Assembly: GCF_000003815.2 (NCBI RefSeq)
Contig: NC_049986.1
Coordinates: forward strand, 4,798,556 to 4,862,555
From: Branchiostoma floridae
Taxonomy: Eukaryota > Chordata > Leptocardii > Amphioxiformes > Branchiostomatidae
Reading direction: 5' to 3'
Length of the DNA: 64,000 nucleotides
In this document: positions 22,801 to 29,239 of the stretch, in pieces
How positions within the stretch are numbered: the first letter of the stretch is position 1
Layout of the letters: the number at the start of each line of letters is the position of its first letter
The notes under the pieces: generated by a model
Told to the model about the DNA's origin: nothing
Databases searched by the model: none
The model's input: the letters and a program-made list of their open reading frames with translations, nothing else
Position numbers and translations under genes: made by a program

Positions 22801-23838
22801 CATTTATTATGCAAATGTACTCATAATTTGCAAAATTAATAGTTCATTTTGTACAATATTGTATAGTTACATACCAAAAATCATGAAAATACGTTGTTCC
22901 CTTCTTTAGTTGTCCACTTCAGAAGTTTTTGACAAAAATGCCCCTGCTATCTTCTTTCCGAGCACAAGAACTATCTAATAGCCAAAATTCCTGACCATAG
23001 CTTATTCAGAAGATGAGAAAACACACCCGGAATTTTTGCTGCAGTACCAAGGGAAGCCGCTAGGCGGTCCAAAATCTAATCATTTCCAGTTTCATCACAC
23101 CCCACCAACACACCAATCCACCCAACCGTTATTGAGTTATCTTGTTGACCGACAAACACGAAAATATATATGTTACTTCCATGACATTTCATGGAGGTAA
23201 TAAGCACAACTCAGATTTCGAAGCATAGATGTCAAGTATAAAGTCTTATATGAATGTGTATCAAAATCCAAATAGAATTGCCTGAAAATCGCCGGCGATC
23301 CCTAAACATCACAAGATGCTTAGGGATCGAAAAATACTTTCGAAAATGTCATTTAGAGCTCGCAGACTCGTCGTCCGATCGATGTTCGCTACATGGTAGC
23401 TTCGTGACAGTGGTAGTATTATGAATGCAGCCATGCCAAAGGATGCCAAATCCTATATAACGCGAATACTGAAACAACACATTCAAACAACACATACAAA
23501 CATATATCTATGGAGAGAGAGATTGATATACATTTACATATATATATTGACATGTGTACTGTATATACCGTGTTATCGTATACATCTTGGATGTGAAGAA
23601 AGAACAGTTAAACTGTTATCCAGTGGTTTTCCAACCAGATAGGATTATTCACGGATTTTTCACATATTGTACCAGTACGAAGCTGTTTTCACTTATACGT
23701 TTCATACATGGACTACAGCCAAGAATGTTAATCTTAACACGCTACATACAGTACTATACCTGAGGCAACATGGGGTATGGTGAGTCCAGCAAACGTCAGG
23801 AAATACACCGCCCGCAGCAAAGTTCTTTGGTCGTTCAT
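4603..23838 (-). CDS. Gene A: complement factor B/C2-like protease (CCP x6 - vWA - serine protease), 16 exons, 1001 aa
   Basis: Family role: factor B/C2 binds C3b/C4b through its CCP and Mg-dependent vWA domains, is cut just before the vWA domain, and supplies the protease subunit of the C3/C5 convertase. Seen here: signal peptide (1-26), six CCPs (27-446), linker with RGR-V at 492-495, vWA (about 504-692, MIDAS D511/S513/S515, GGTAT 583-587, D621), and protease (711-1001) with H755, D816 and S943. Specificity is trypsin-like (D937, equivalent to Asp189). CLPC follows strand 6, a factor B family signature. Exons: 23760-23838, 20114-20305, 18557-18748, 14160-14336, 13558-13743, 12312-12644, 11653-11832, 9768-10030, 9484-9625, 8736-8855, 7481-7693, 6976-7100, 6416-6539, 5925-6188, 5421-5618, 4603-4820. 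Every junction keeps frame. Unusual points: six CCPs where vertebrates have three, and a canonical R-IVGG activation site at 710/711. Alternative: a related vWA-protease outside complement, less likely given the CLPC and TDGxxNTGGDP motifs. Confidence 0.93.
5421..5618 (-). CDS. Gene A exon 15: protease middle region
   Basis: Residues 864-929, with CKYGVVTGWGHTKQQ and LQQVEVKLRTDEEC through SRMFCAG. These match the strand 7-8 region before the active-site Ser in trypsin-fold proteases. Phase 1-1. Confidence 0.92.
5925..6188 (-). CDS. Gene A exon 14: catalytic Asp and Cys-rich 122 loop
   Basis: Residues 776-863. GIYDNDIALVHL holds catalytic D816 (Asp102). VCLPCSCACTGAGC follows and shares the CLPC signature with factor B, then gains extra cysteines not usual in the family. 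Phase 1-1. Confidence 0.93.
6416..6539 (-). CDS. Gene A exon 13: catalytic His
   Basis: Residues 735-775. LCGGSLIAADWVLTAAHCF contains catalytic H755 (chymotrypsin His57) and its flanking disulfide cysteines. Phase 0 in and phase 1 out. Confidence 0.94.
6700..6741. repeat. Perfect 20-bp-arm palindrome
   Basis: The arm 'acatacggacaaatagattt' is followed by a 2-base centre and its exact reverse complement. It lies in the intron between the protease His exon and the R-IVGG exon. Confidence 0.9.
6976..7100 (-). CDS. Gene A exon 12: protease N terminus with R-IVGG
   Basis: Residues 693-734. C697 could tether the light chain. ARIVGGQDANEGAWPWQAAL is a textbook trypsinogen-type activation site (cut after R710), which vertebrate factor B and C2 lack. 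Phase 1 in and phase 0 out. Confidence 0.93.
7481..7693 (-). CDS. Gene A exon 11: vWA C-terminal part
   Basis: Residues 622-692, with KSNTGGDPSEEARKLREELG, IYTIGISNDV and HMFTLKDYFRLEWLIDAL. This matches the last strands and helix of factor B-type vWA domains. Phase 1-1. Confidence 0.92.
7750..7885. repeat. Imperfect (CA)n microsatellite
   Basis: Runs of ca/ac with scattered interruptions lie within the intron between the vWA exons 7481-7693 and 8736-8855. The Cys/Val-rich antisense frame is a repeat translation. Confidence 0.85.
8440..8600 (+). repeat. Dispersed repeat ('ggagatggctgaaatatgctgtatt' family)
   Basis: The block from 'ggggaattttgtaagatt' to 'gctctcaagcaa' recurs at 27235-27380 in the same orientation, and in divergent inverted form at 30410-30620 and 63250-63360. 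It has no coding potential. Confidence 0.6.
8736..8855 (-). CDS. Gene A exon 10: vWA with MIDAS Thr and Asp
   Basis: Residues 582-621. KGGTATRLAL supplies the MIDAS threonine and LFLITDG the MIDAS aspartate (D621). The split codon joins in frame to the next exon as TDGKSNTGGDP, a strongly conserved factor B/C2 vWA motif. Confidence 0.92.
9172..9271. other. Assembly gap (100 N)
   Basis: Exactly 100 N follow an 11-base C run. This is probably a placeholder of unknown true size. It lies in a gene A intron. Confidence 0.98.
9484..9625 (-). CDS. Gene A exon 9: vWA middle
   Basis: Residues 535-581, phase 0 in and phase 1 out. VGAFSFASDVTPHFRP is the second beta strand region of a vWA fold. The 100-N gap at 9172-9271 lies in the following intron, and the frame resumes correctly after it. 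Confidence 0.9.
9768..10030 (-). CDS. Gene A exon 8: linker and start of vWA domain
   Basis: Residues 447-534, phase 1 in and phase 0 out. After a polar linker comes TRGRVLDLGFAGG, which aligns by position with the factor D cleavage region of vertebrate factor B. LDLYFLFDASGSVGSDNF then supplies the DxSxS half of the MIDAS metal site. Confidence 0.93.
10233..10332. other. Assembly gap (100 N)
   Basis: Exactly 100 N lie in the intron between CCP6 and the vWA linker of gene A. The flank shows a short tandem 'catctcacctgttgta', suggesting the gap is repeat-caused. Confidence 0.98.
10690..11630 (+). repeat. AT-rich interspersed repeat (family R1)
   Basis: This block shares ordered segments with 16690-17640, 22140-23200 and 49735-50740: 'gatttatgcatggagat', 'gttcctcatttgcatat', 'acatgtgttacatttatt', 'gaaaatccgttgttcctt', 'cacaccctacc'. 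It ends near a gene A exon. No open frame or terminal repeat is clear. It is probably a non-autonomous element of about 1 kb. Confidence 0.6.
11653..11832 (-). CDS. Gene A exon 7: CCP6
   Basis: A phase 1-1 exon gives residues 387-446. It reads ICSDPGSPENGRK, FRCQTGYTLHG and RWNGTLTAC. It is the last CCP before the vWA linker, in the position of CCP3 in vertebrate factor B. Confidence 0.92.
12312..12644 (-). CDS. Gene A exon 6: enlarged CCP5 with glycosylation-rich insert
   Basis: A 111-codon phase 1-1 exon gives residues 276-386. The sushi cysteines and Trp are present (LCEVPEAPLDGEV, YSCAYGFELSG, EWSGVHPTC). About 45 extra residues lie between the first two cysteines and carry five N-glycosylation sequons (N305, N312, N321, N332, N339). 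Confidence 0.9.
13558..13743 (-). CDS. Gene A exon 5: CCP4
   Basis: A phase 1-1 exon gives residues 214-275. It reads FCDDPGWIDNGNR, YICHDGFGLTG and SWSDVPPSC with a complete sushi pattern. There is no upstream in-frame ATG, so simple ORF scans miss it. Confidence 0.88.
14160..14336 (-). CDS. Gene A exon 4: CCP3
   Basis: A phase 1-1 exon gives residues 155-213, with HCPDPGAPDHGGR, FYCQVGYILEG and TWGGEVTTC. The four-cysteine/Trp sushi pattern is complete. The 4.2-kb intron before it holds the 15020 gap and several repeats. Confidence 0.9.
14410..14760 (+). repeat. Dispersed repeat (family R2, copy 1)
   Basis: Common order: an opening near 'gtcgacagagta', 'tctctatgttccgtttgccgca', 'tggcatgtc', 'tttttttcgcagtagctgttg', 'ttagaaatcacccctgtatt', then an ending near 'ggaatccctaaac'. 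Copies lie at 15280-15560, 24060-24250 (inverted), 38820-39230 (two partial) and 48540-48870 (inverted). It is probably a MITE family of about 330 bp. Confidence 0.65.
15020..15119. other. Assembly gap (100 N)
   Basis: Exactly 100 N lie in the long intron between CCP2 and CCP3 of gene A. The exon phases on either side agree, so no exon need be missing, but a phase 1-1 CCP exon could be hidden here. Confidence 0.98.
15280..15560 (+). repeat. Dispersed repeat (family R2, copy 2)
   Basis: It shares 'gttcgcacctgtgtctctat', 'ttttttttcacggtagctgtt', 'tagaaatcattcctgtt' and 'caagcagatgttgggttatg' with the copy at 14410-14760. Confidence 0.6.
15790..16415. mobile_element. Fold-back (long inverted repeat) element
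   Basis: The left half ('gaattagccaaaatgccgtc', 'tactgcattccagatatctg') pairs with the right half ('gaatatctggaatgcaatga', 'tgacggcattttggctcatt'). The outer part 'ggtaattccaaatggaccgt' pairs with 'ggtccatttggaattcccacc'. This is a non-autonomous DNA element in a gene A intron. Confidence 0.6.
16690..17640 (+). repeat. AT-rich interspersed repeat (family R1)
   Basis: Second copy of the family described at 10690-11630, with the same ordered blocks. It ends in 'ttgttcacagacagacaaac' followed by 'ataacctccatga'. Confidence 0.6.
18110..18345. repeat. Minisatellite, about 20-22 bp unit
   Basis: A unit near 'tgtggaagattgcgggacgttc' recurs roughly ten times with substitutions, between the CCP2 exon and the R1 repeat. 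The Asn/Pro/Arg-rich frame on the minus strand is a repeat translation. Confidence 0.7.
18557..18748 (-). CDS. Gene A exon 3: CCP2
   Basis: A phase 1-1 exon gives residues 91-154, from GCPKPESPHHG through YSCKPGFQLVG to WDGETPKCQ. The core is basic (KVFGRRSRKF). Four cysteines and the Trp are conserved. Confidence 0.9.
19128..20008. mobile_element. Inverted-repeat DNA element, about 880 bp
   Basis: The left terminus 'aggccatgttgatttgatta' plus 'tatggatgacatcc' matches the reverse complement of the right terminus ('...ggatgtcatccatataatcaaatcaacatagcct') with one mismatch, so the terminal inverted repeat is about 34 bp. The interior has fragments but no transposase I can recognise. It sits in the intron between CCP1 and CCP2 of gene A. 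Confidence 0.7.
20114..20305 (-). CDS. Gene A exon 2: CCP1
   Basis: A 64-codon phase 1-1 exon encodes one sushi domain (residues 27-90). It starts DCPQPGKIRHGT, with the internal YTCRDGYRLRG and the terminal WTGGQPQCV. All four cysteines and the buried Trp are present. Confidence 0.9.
21240..21990 (+). repeat. Dispersed repeat (family R3) with internal 159-bp tandem duplication
   Basis: The segment starting 'gcattcagtctgcaaaaatt' at 21299 is repeated from 21458, a 159-bp period ending near 21617. Each copy includes a C-run and 'agatgtatctctggtatgca'. The same family, including 'tttgacgacgcctcagggga' and the tail 'tttctgatttgagctgtatt', recurs at 52140-52270 and 53750-54040. Confidence 0.75.
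22140..23200 (+). repeat. AT-rich interspersed repeat (family R1)
   Basis: Third copy of the family. It begins near 'ctagagtttggcgacctcat' and ends with 'ttccatgacatttcatggaggt'. It occupies gene A intron 1. Confidence 0.6.
23760..23838 (-). CDS. Gene A exon 1 (coding): signal peptide
   Basis: The ATG at 23836-23838 opens MNDQRTLLRAVYFLTFAGLT then IPHVAS. This is a basic n-region, a hydrophobic core and a small-residue end typical of secretion. The donor is CTCAG|gtatag, phase 1. An acceptor (tttattttcag) lies five bases before the ATG, so the 5' UTR is probably spliced. Confidence 0.9.
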
Positions 23839-24059
23839 TGTTCCTGAAAATAAAGCATTTGAGAAATTAGGCAAAACTCCAAGTGATCAACAGAGAGTAG
23901 TTTTTATGCTTTTTCTACATCCACATCTTTGCAACCCAATTACTGTTGGGAGTGAAATATACTGCAGTTTTTGTACATGACCCCGGATGACCCCAGAAGA
24001 TGCAAGATAGGTCTGGTCTACTAAGCCGTTAGATAAATCAAACATCTGCTTGAAGAAAT

Positions 24060-24260
24060 TCCAGCCAGGGCACACCCACAAAAGTTAAGGACTGTTCCAC
24101 AATACCTAGAACATAGGGGTGATTTTTAAATTTTGTTACATTAGTCCTATGGAAACAGTTCCGGTGAAAGAAACAACGTGCATCAGATACGAGTGGCGAC
24201 ATGCCAAACTACGTACGAATGCAGCAAAGGGCACGAGGAAAAACAACTGCGAACGCTGGT
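24060..24260 (-). repeat. Dispersed repeat (family R2, inverted fragment)
   Basis: 'ttccacaatacctagaacataggggtgatt' and 'gcgacatgccaaactacgta' are the reverse complement of the middle of family R2. Confidence 0.5.
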
Positions 24261-24539
24261 ACCCACCCTACTCCTTCATCAGGTGACTCTCCTTCCCGGA
24301 GCAAAACATTGAGGTTTATACTGAGCACTGGGGGAACTTCTCAGAAACCTTGGCATAAGGCCGAGAAGAAAATATATAGCGTTACATGGGCAGCGTCCTT
24401 ACGACCCCGGGAAAGGCTATAGAAGGCTACAGAATACAAGGTCCAAGGTACAGCTGACTACGTGCCGGGCAAAGGGCAGCGTCGACAGATTTACCTTCCA
24501 ACATAGACAAGAAAACCAAACTTTATCCATGCTGTACAA

Positions 24540-24612
24540 AGGATTTCTGTGTCTGTATCTGTCTTTATCTATATAGCCGGTATAACCACCATTCGGCGTA
24601 ACACACCAATTT
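24540..24612 (+). repeat. Short dispersed repeat ('ctatatagccgg' type)
   Basis: 'tctgtatctgtctttatcta' followed by 'tatagccggtataaccacca' recurs at 26380-26430 with few changes. Both precede 'cggcgtaacacacca'. Confidence 0.5.
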
Positions 24613-24888
24613 GAGCTCAAGCAAACGAAACATTTGGGATCTTATCACCATTACCTGTCCGGAATGCATGTGTACACCGCCTCCCACAAAGTTGTTCTTT
24701 GATTGATCCCTTTAAATATGTTTACCACAGAGGTTAGCATTACGTGTATCTGGTGGAAGTTTGGTCAGCACTTTCTCTACAGTACACGATACCTTCTGCC
24801 TTCGCTGACCAAAATCTTAATTTAAACTCTCACTACTAGAATACTTCTGAAGGTAAATATGATCCCCTAAGTTAGAAATGTACAGTAC

Positions 24889-24960
24889 CTTGTTTCTGCG
24901 CTGTGCTCTACAGAATGACTGGTCGATCCTAGTGCCGCTGAGGAAATGTGCGGCTGCTCA
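24889..24960 (-). other. Candidate 5' UTR exon and promoter side of gene A
   Basis: On the minus strand, 'gcagaaacaag|gtactg' is a plausible donor upstream of the acceptor five bases before the gene A ATG. The adjacent sequence (24890-25060) is more GC-rich than its surroundings. The upstream end is unknown. This is inference only. Confidence 0.25.
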
Positions 24961-25259
24961 AGTCGACTTGCGTGGACAGCCAGCGGAAATGGCAGTTGTG
25001 GCGCTGTGCCCGAATCTTATCGGAAAGCGGGCGGAAGTGGTGAACTGCTAGCTAAGCGCTTTACTTTCTTCCTCTACTTATCCAAGTAAAACGTGATTCA
25101 ATGTTTACAGGCAAGTGTGCGTTCCTGGCTTCGATTCCTGCCGCCAAACCCCTTCACACGGACGTTTACCTGTAACGTTTGTTATATTCAACTCTGCATG
25201 AGTTCCGTATCAGATATTGTCGATATGCCCATCATATGCATCTCAGTGGTTACATGACA

Positions 25260-26031
25260 GTTTTCAGTAGCATGGGAGTGTGTAGAAGGGCTCCGGCGCT
25301 GTATCTCCAGAACGAATCGCGCGATTGCAACTATTTTTTATGCATGGGTTAGAGGTCGTTGTCCGATGCTCAGGTTTGACTTTGGCCCTCCTGGTGTTTG
25401 AACTTGACTCTGCAGTATGCCTTTTGTGTATGTGTGGGGCGTGCACTGTACTTCCAAAACGCGTGATTGTGATGGTATTTGGTACATGGGTTGCTGGTGG
25501 TCACCTGATGGTCAGGTTGAATTTGGGTCTCATTGTGTTTAAACTTGATACTGTAGGTTGAGGCTGTTTGTGTGGCTGGGGTGTCCCCACCAATATCTGC
25601 TTGGTTGTGAATACAGCTGATGGTTGTGTTTGGGTTACCATATGATAGATAGGTCTTAGTTTACATATACCACCGTCTCCTGGGTTGCAGGGGCCTACGC
25701 CACCTTCAATGTATCAGGTTACTCTGATCCGTCCCCTGTTGTAGTAGCAAAATTGTCTCCTGCCAGGTTTCCTCAATCTGTTGTCTGGTCAAGTATCTTT
25801 TTGCTGCTAATTGCCTTCGCTAGAAGGGTATGTTTTCGGTAGCGTCTCTGTGTGTGCGTGTTTGTGTGTAGATTAAGAAGACCAGCAAGAACTACTGGAT
25901 GGATTGTATTGACATTTGGTATATGGGTAGGTCTTGATGAGACCTGGAAACGATTAGATTTTGGCCCCCCTAACGTGTTGTTATTACCTCCATGAAAAAT
26001 GGACGTATAGTTTTTGGTGTGTCTATGTGTA

Positions 26032-26065
<34 letters not shown>

Positions 26066-26210
26066 TGTCTGTGCGTGTGTCCGCATATTTGTGGTCAGCC
26101 TAACTTTAGAACCTCTGAATGGATTGTAATGATATTTGGTATGTGGGTAGGTGTTTGGAAGACAAAGGTCAAGGACGATTTGGGGCCCCCTGGTGTGTGA
26201 CCTTGGTACA
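25260..26210 (+). repeat. Dispersed repeat block with (TG)n tract
   Basis: Several degenerate copies of the '(t)gatggattgtaatgatatttggtatgtggg' motif lie here. A (GT)n microsatellite occupies about 26027-26070. No gene is seen. Confidence 0.55.
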
Positions 26211-26505
26211 CATGTGTCCTAATTCATGTAGTAAATGTAGTAAATGATTGGATTGTCAACATTGTTACCTGTGTAAGTTATGCAAAGGTGTATATAACCA
26301 AGCATAAATTATGCAGATATGCAAGTCATTTGCACAATCAGAATATTTCATGGAGGTTTGAGGTCTTCTAACTCTTGTCTGTATCTGTATCTATATAGCC
26401 GGGATATCCGCCCTTCGGCGTAACACACCAGCTTCGCAGGCACGCGGTGCGGCAGCAGCTGGTTATATTACACCGAAGGACCCGTCACACCTAACTTTTG
26501 CATAT

Positions 26506-26665
26506 CTATCTGCAAGCGTTCTTTAAAACTATAGATGATGCCCCTACTGTGCTTGGTGATAGCAAATTCCACTCTACGGTAGTTCTCGGTAAATACGAAT
26601 TTTGAAAAACATCAATCCTAGGTTTGTAACTCTTGTACTTGAAGTCATGGCTGTTTCTTGCTGCA
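26506..26665 (-). mobile_element. LINE (non-LTR retrotransposon) 3' coding fragment
   Basis: The minus frame contains SYKPRIDVFQNSYLPRTTVE followed by WNLLSPSTV and a terminal FKN-like VLKN. The pattern N-S-[YF]-[LF]-P-R-T-x-x-[EL]-W-N-x-L is typical of the extreme C terminus of CR1/L2-type reverse transcriptases. It is 5'-truncated. Confidence 0.7.
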
Positions 26666-26882
26666 TCTGTTATGGTACTGCAGCGGAACTTCCGGGTTTG
26701 ATATCTCGAGTTCCTGAACATGCTATGGTCGTGATGTTTACTGATAGATAGCTTTGGAGACCGAGAGTATGTGGTACAGGTTTAGGCCCTCTAGCGGCTT
26801 GTTTTGGAACTGCAGTGACCTGTTTAGGGTCAGGCTTTGAAAGGGAATAACCCAAGAAGGGGTAGACGGATCATCATATGAT

Positions 26883-26951
26883 TTATATTCCGACTTGCAT
26901 AATTGATATTTAACATATAGCTAAATATCAATTATGCAAGTCGGAATATAA
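26883..26951. repeat. Perfect 30-bp-arm palindrome
   Basis: The arm at 26883-26912 (starting 'ttatattccgacttgcataa') and its exact reverse complement at 26922-26951 flank a 9-base spacer. It lies in the intergenic region between genes A and B. Confidence 0.93.
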
Positions 26952-27204
26952 TTTGCTTAATTATTGATGAAATTGTGTAAACCTGCCCTGTTCTATATTA
27001 TAGGACTAGATATCGCAACATGTGGCATTTATGAATAAGACAGAGAAGTCAGTTGATGGATTAGCATTATGCAAATAAAATTCTAATTTGCATGATTAAT
27101 GGGAAAATGCTATAATACCACTGTAGTAAATGATTGGTTTCTTCTTCAAAAGGCCAACTTTTCAGTTGGAGTATTTCTGGACTGGTCTATTGTGCAAATT
27201 CACA

Positions 27205-27390
27205 TAGGGTTCACTGGAGTCCATTCTTGCACTGGGGAATTTTGTAAGATTAATTTTTGGGTTAAATCGTCATTAGTAAAAGAGATTTTTCAAATGGGTG
27301 ATTTTGGAACGGTCTATTTTTGCATAGGGAGGGAGATGGCTGAAATATGCTGTATTTGCTCTCAAGCAAATGTCGGCATTTCGAGTTTTA
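27205..27390 (+). repeat. Dispersed repeat ('ggagatggctgaaatatgctgtatt' family, copy 2)
   Basis: Near-identical to 8440-8600 over 'ggaattttgtaagatt', 'tttttgggttaaa', 'cgtcattagt' and 'gctctcaagcaa'. Confidence 0.65.
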
Positions 27391-28232
27391 AGTTGATACT
27401 ATACTTTGTTATCATTGCACTCGTTCACTTTGTACTGATGGTTATATCTCCGGATCCAGAACAAAACGTGCGATCACGATGATATTTTATACATGGGTTA
27501 TACATGACAAAATTGGCGATCACGGTGGTATTTGCATGGGTTCGTGGTGGCCTTTCTGATGCTCAGGCTTGCGCCTCCATTTTAAGCCTCCTGGTAGTTG
27601 AACTTGATACTGCGGTTGGTCTTTTTATTTTAGTGTGTTAAGCCATGGCTATGCTGTGGTCTTGATATTTAAGGGATGCATACCCTTAAATGTAAGTTGG
27701 AAGTGGTATCAGTTTGAGTTTCCTTGCAGCGGCAGGGCCAGTTTGGTCACAATGCCAGAGGACTAACGTTACTGTACAGCTTTTAACTTAAGAGGAAGAA
27801 ATGTAACTTTCCCCCAGACTAACATTTGTTTCCTTTCTGCACGTGATAGACACTTCTCCCAGCCTAGACTAGATTTGTACAGTGTGATGCGCGAGAGTGA
27901 GAGCAATCTGCAAGGTAATGGTAGAAAATTGTGAAGTTTTCTGATCGGTTGGTTTTCTGACAGTCCTTGACACCTCTCTGCTACCTAACATCTGATGAAA
28001 AACTAAACTGAAACCAAATCTAAAATGTATGAACTTGTGTATGTACAGTTGTAAAATCACATTGCAGAAGAAGGATATGAGGCAACAAAATGTCTAATTT
28101 CTCGGTAAATATGATACACTCAGGTACATTCTAGTCTCGGAGTGGCTCTAGCTCAATCCGTGCGTGTTATTGCATCCTCTGACAGAACAGTCTCACCAGG
28201 CTATGGTAAGTCAGGCATAGAAGAAAAGTTGC

Positions 28233-28484
28233 ATGGGAAAAGTATTTGAATTTGAACACAAGTGTCATCTAAAGTTTGTTTACAAGCCGTACATCTGTTA
28301 TCAAGTTGTATTACCATACTCTAGGAGGAAGTTCCACGCTCAGAGCTTTTTTCCAAGAACAACTTCGCTATGGAATGAGCTTCCACGGACCTGCTTTCCC
28401 ATGGGATACAATCTACAACTGTTTAAGTCAAGGGTTAACACACATCTTTCTTCACAATACAGTATTGTAACCCAAAACGTCTAA
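28233..28484 (+). mobile_element. LINE 3' coding fragment
   Basis: The plus frame reads VVLPYSRRKFHAQSFFPRTT then SLWNELPRTCFPMGYNLQLF and KSRVNTHL. This is a typical reverse-transcriptase ORF tail of CR1/L2-like non-LTR retrotransposons, 5'-truncated. It lies in the intergenic region just beyond the gene B 3' end. Confidence 0.8.
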
Positions 28485-29111
28485 GTGGCTCCAACAGCCT
28501 TGTTTTGCGGTGAACTTTAAGTAAATAAGAAAAAATATATGATATGATGCTAATTAAGAAATAGATGTCACTCTATATATGATAAGCGTATTATAAATTG
28601 TTGGCCAACAATTATTGATACCTGGTCAATATTCAATATTTCATCTTGCCATTGAAATACAGTTGATTGCACATTCAACTGATTACCGCACACTTTTGTT
28701 AAATGCACGGAATCCCCAAATCCCAAAGCGATGCGGTCCAGCTATATAACTTTGCTGTATTTCAGAACAGAACAAATCATTGAAATACAAACAATTCAAC
28801 AGGCCACTATATCATTGGAAATGGAATTTTACTATACTGTCTATTTGTTACATCAAAGACGATACTGTACATACATATTTATATATTTTTGTTGCAAAAT
28901 ACTTCTACTGATGTTTGTCATAGAGCCCTTGACACAAATTATGGCATGTATGCAAATATGTATTACTTCAGATATTAACAATTTGTCTGCCTCTTAAAAC
29001 ACAATCTTTGAATTGAGACTATATGTACTTTGTACTCATTCAGTTATCGCCAAACCAAACCAAAATAACACGTCTTCAATATTATGTGTGGAGACTTAAG
29101 GAACATAACTT
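28485..29111. other. Gene B 3' flank / probable 3' UTR
   Basis: AT-rich sequence downstream of the gene B stop. I found no canonical AATAAA on the minus strand here, so the polyadenylation site is not assigned. Confidence 0.35.
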
Positions 29112-29239
29112 CTATCTCTGCCCATTCGTATCTGGTATCCTTAAGTCAGAGAAGATTTCTTCACTTCCAGATAAAGTCGTCAATTCTTCATCAGCAGGTG
29201 TTGGCTGCACAGGATCAAATGCTGCACCTGCCCGTCCAC
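29112..29239 (-). CDS. Gene B exon 24 (terminal): acidic C-terminal tail
   Basis: A 41-residue tail: GRAGAAFDPVQPTPADEELT then acidic SGSEEIFSDL, ending NGQR at TAG 29112-29114. No membrane helix follows, so the product should be secreted. The split Gly codon joins exon 23. Confidence 0.72.
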
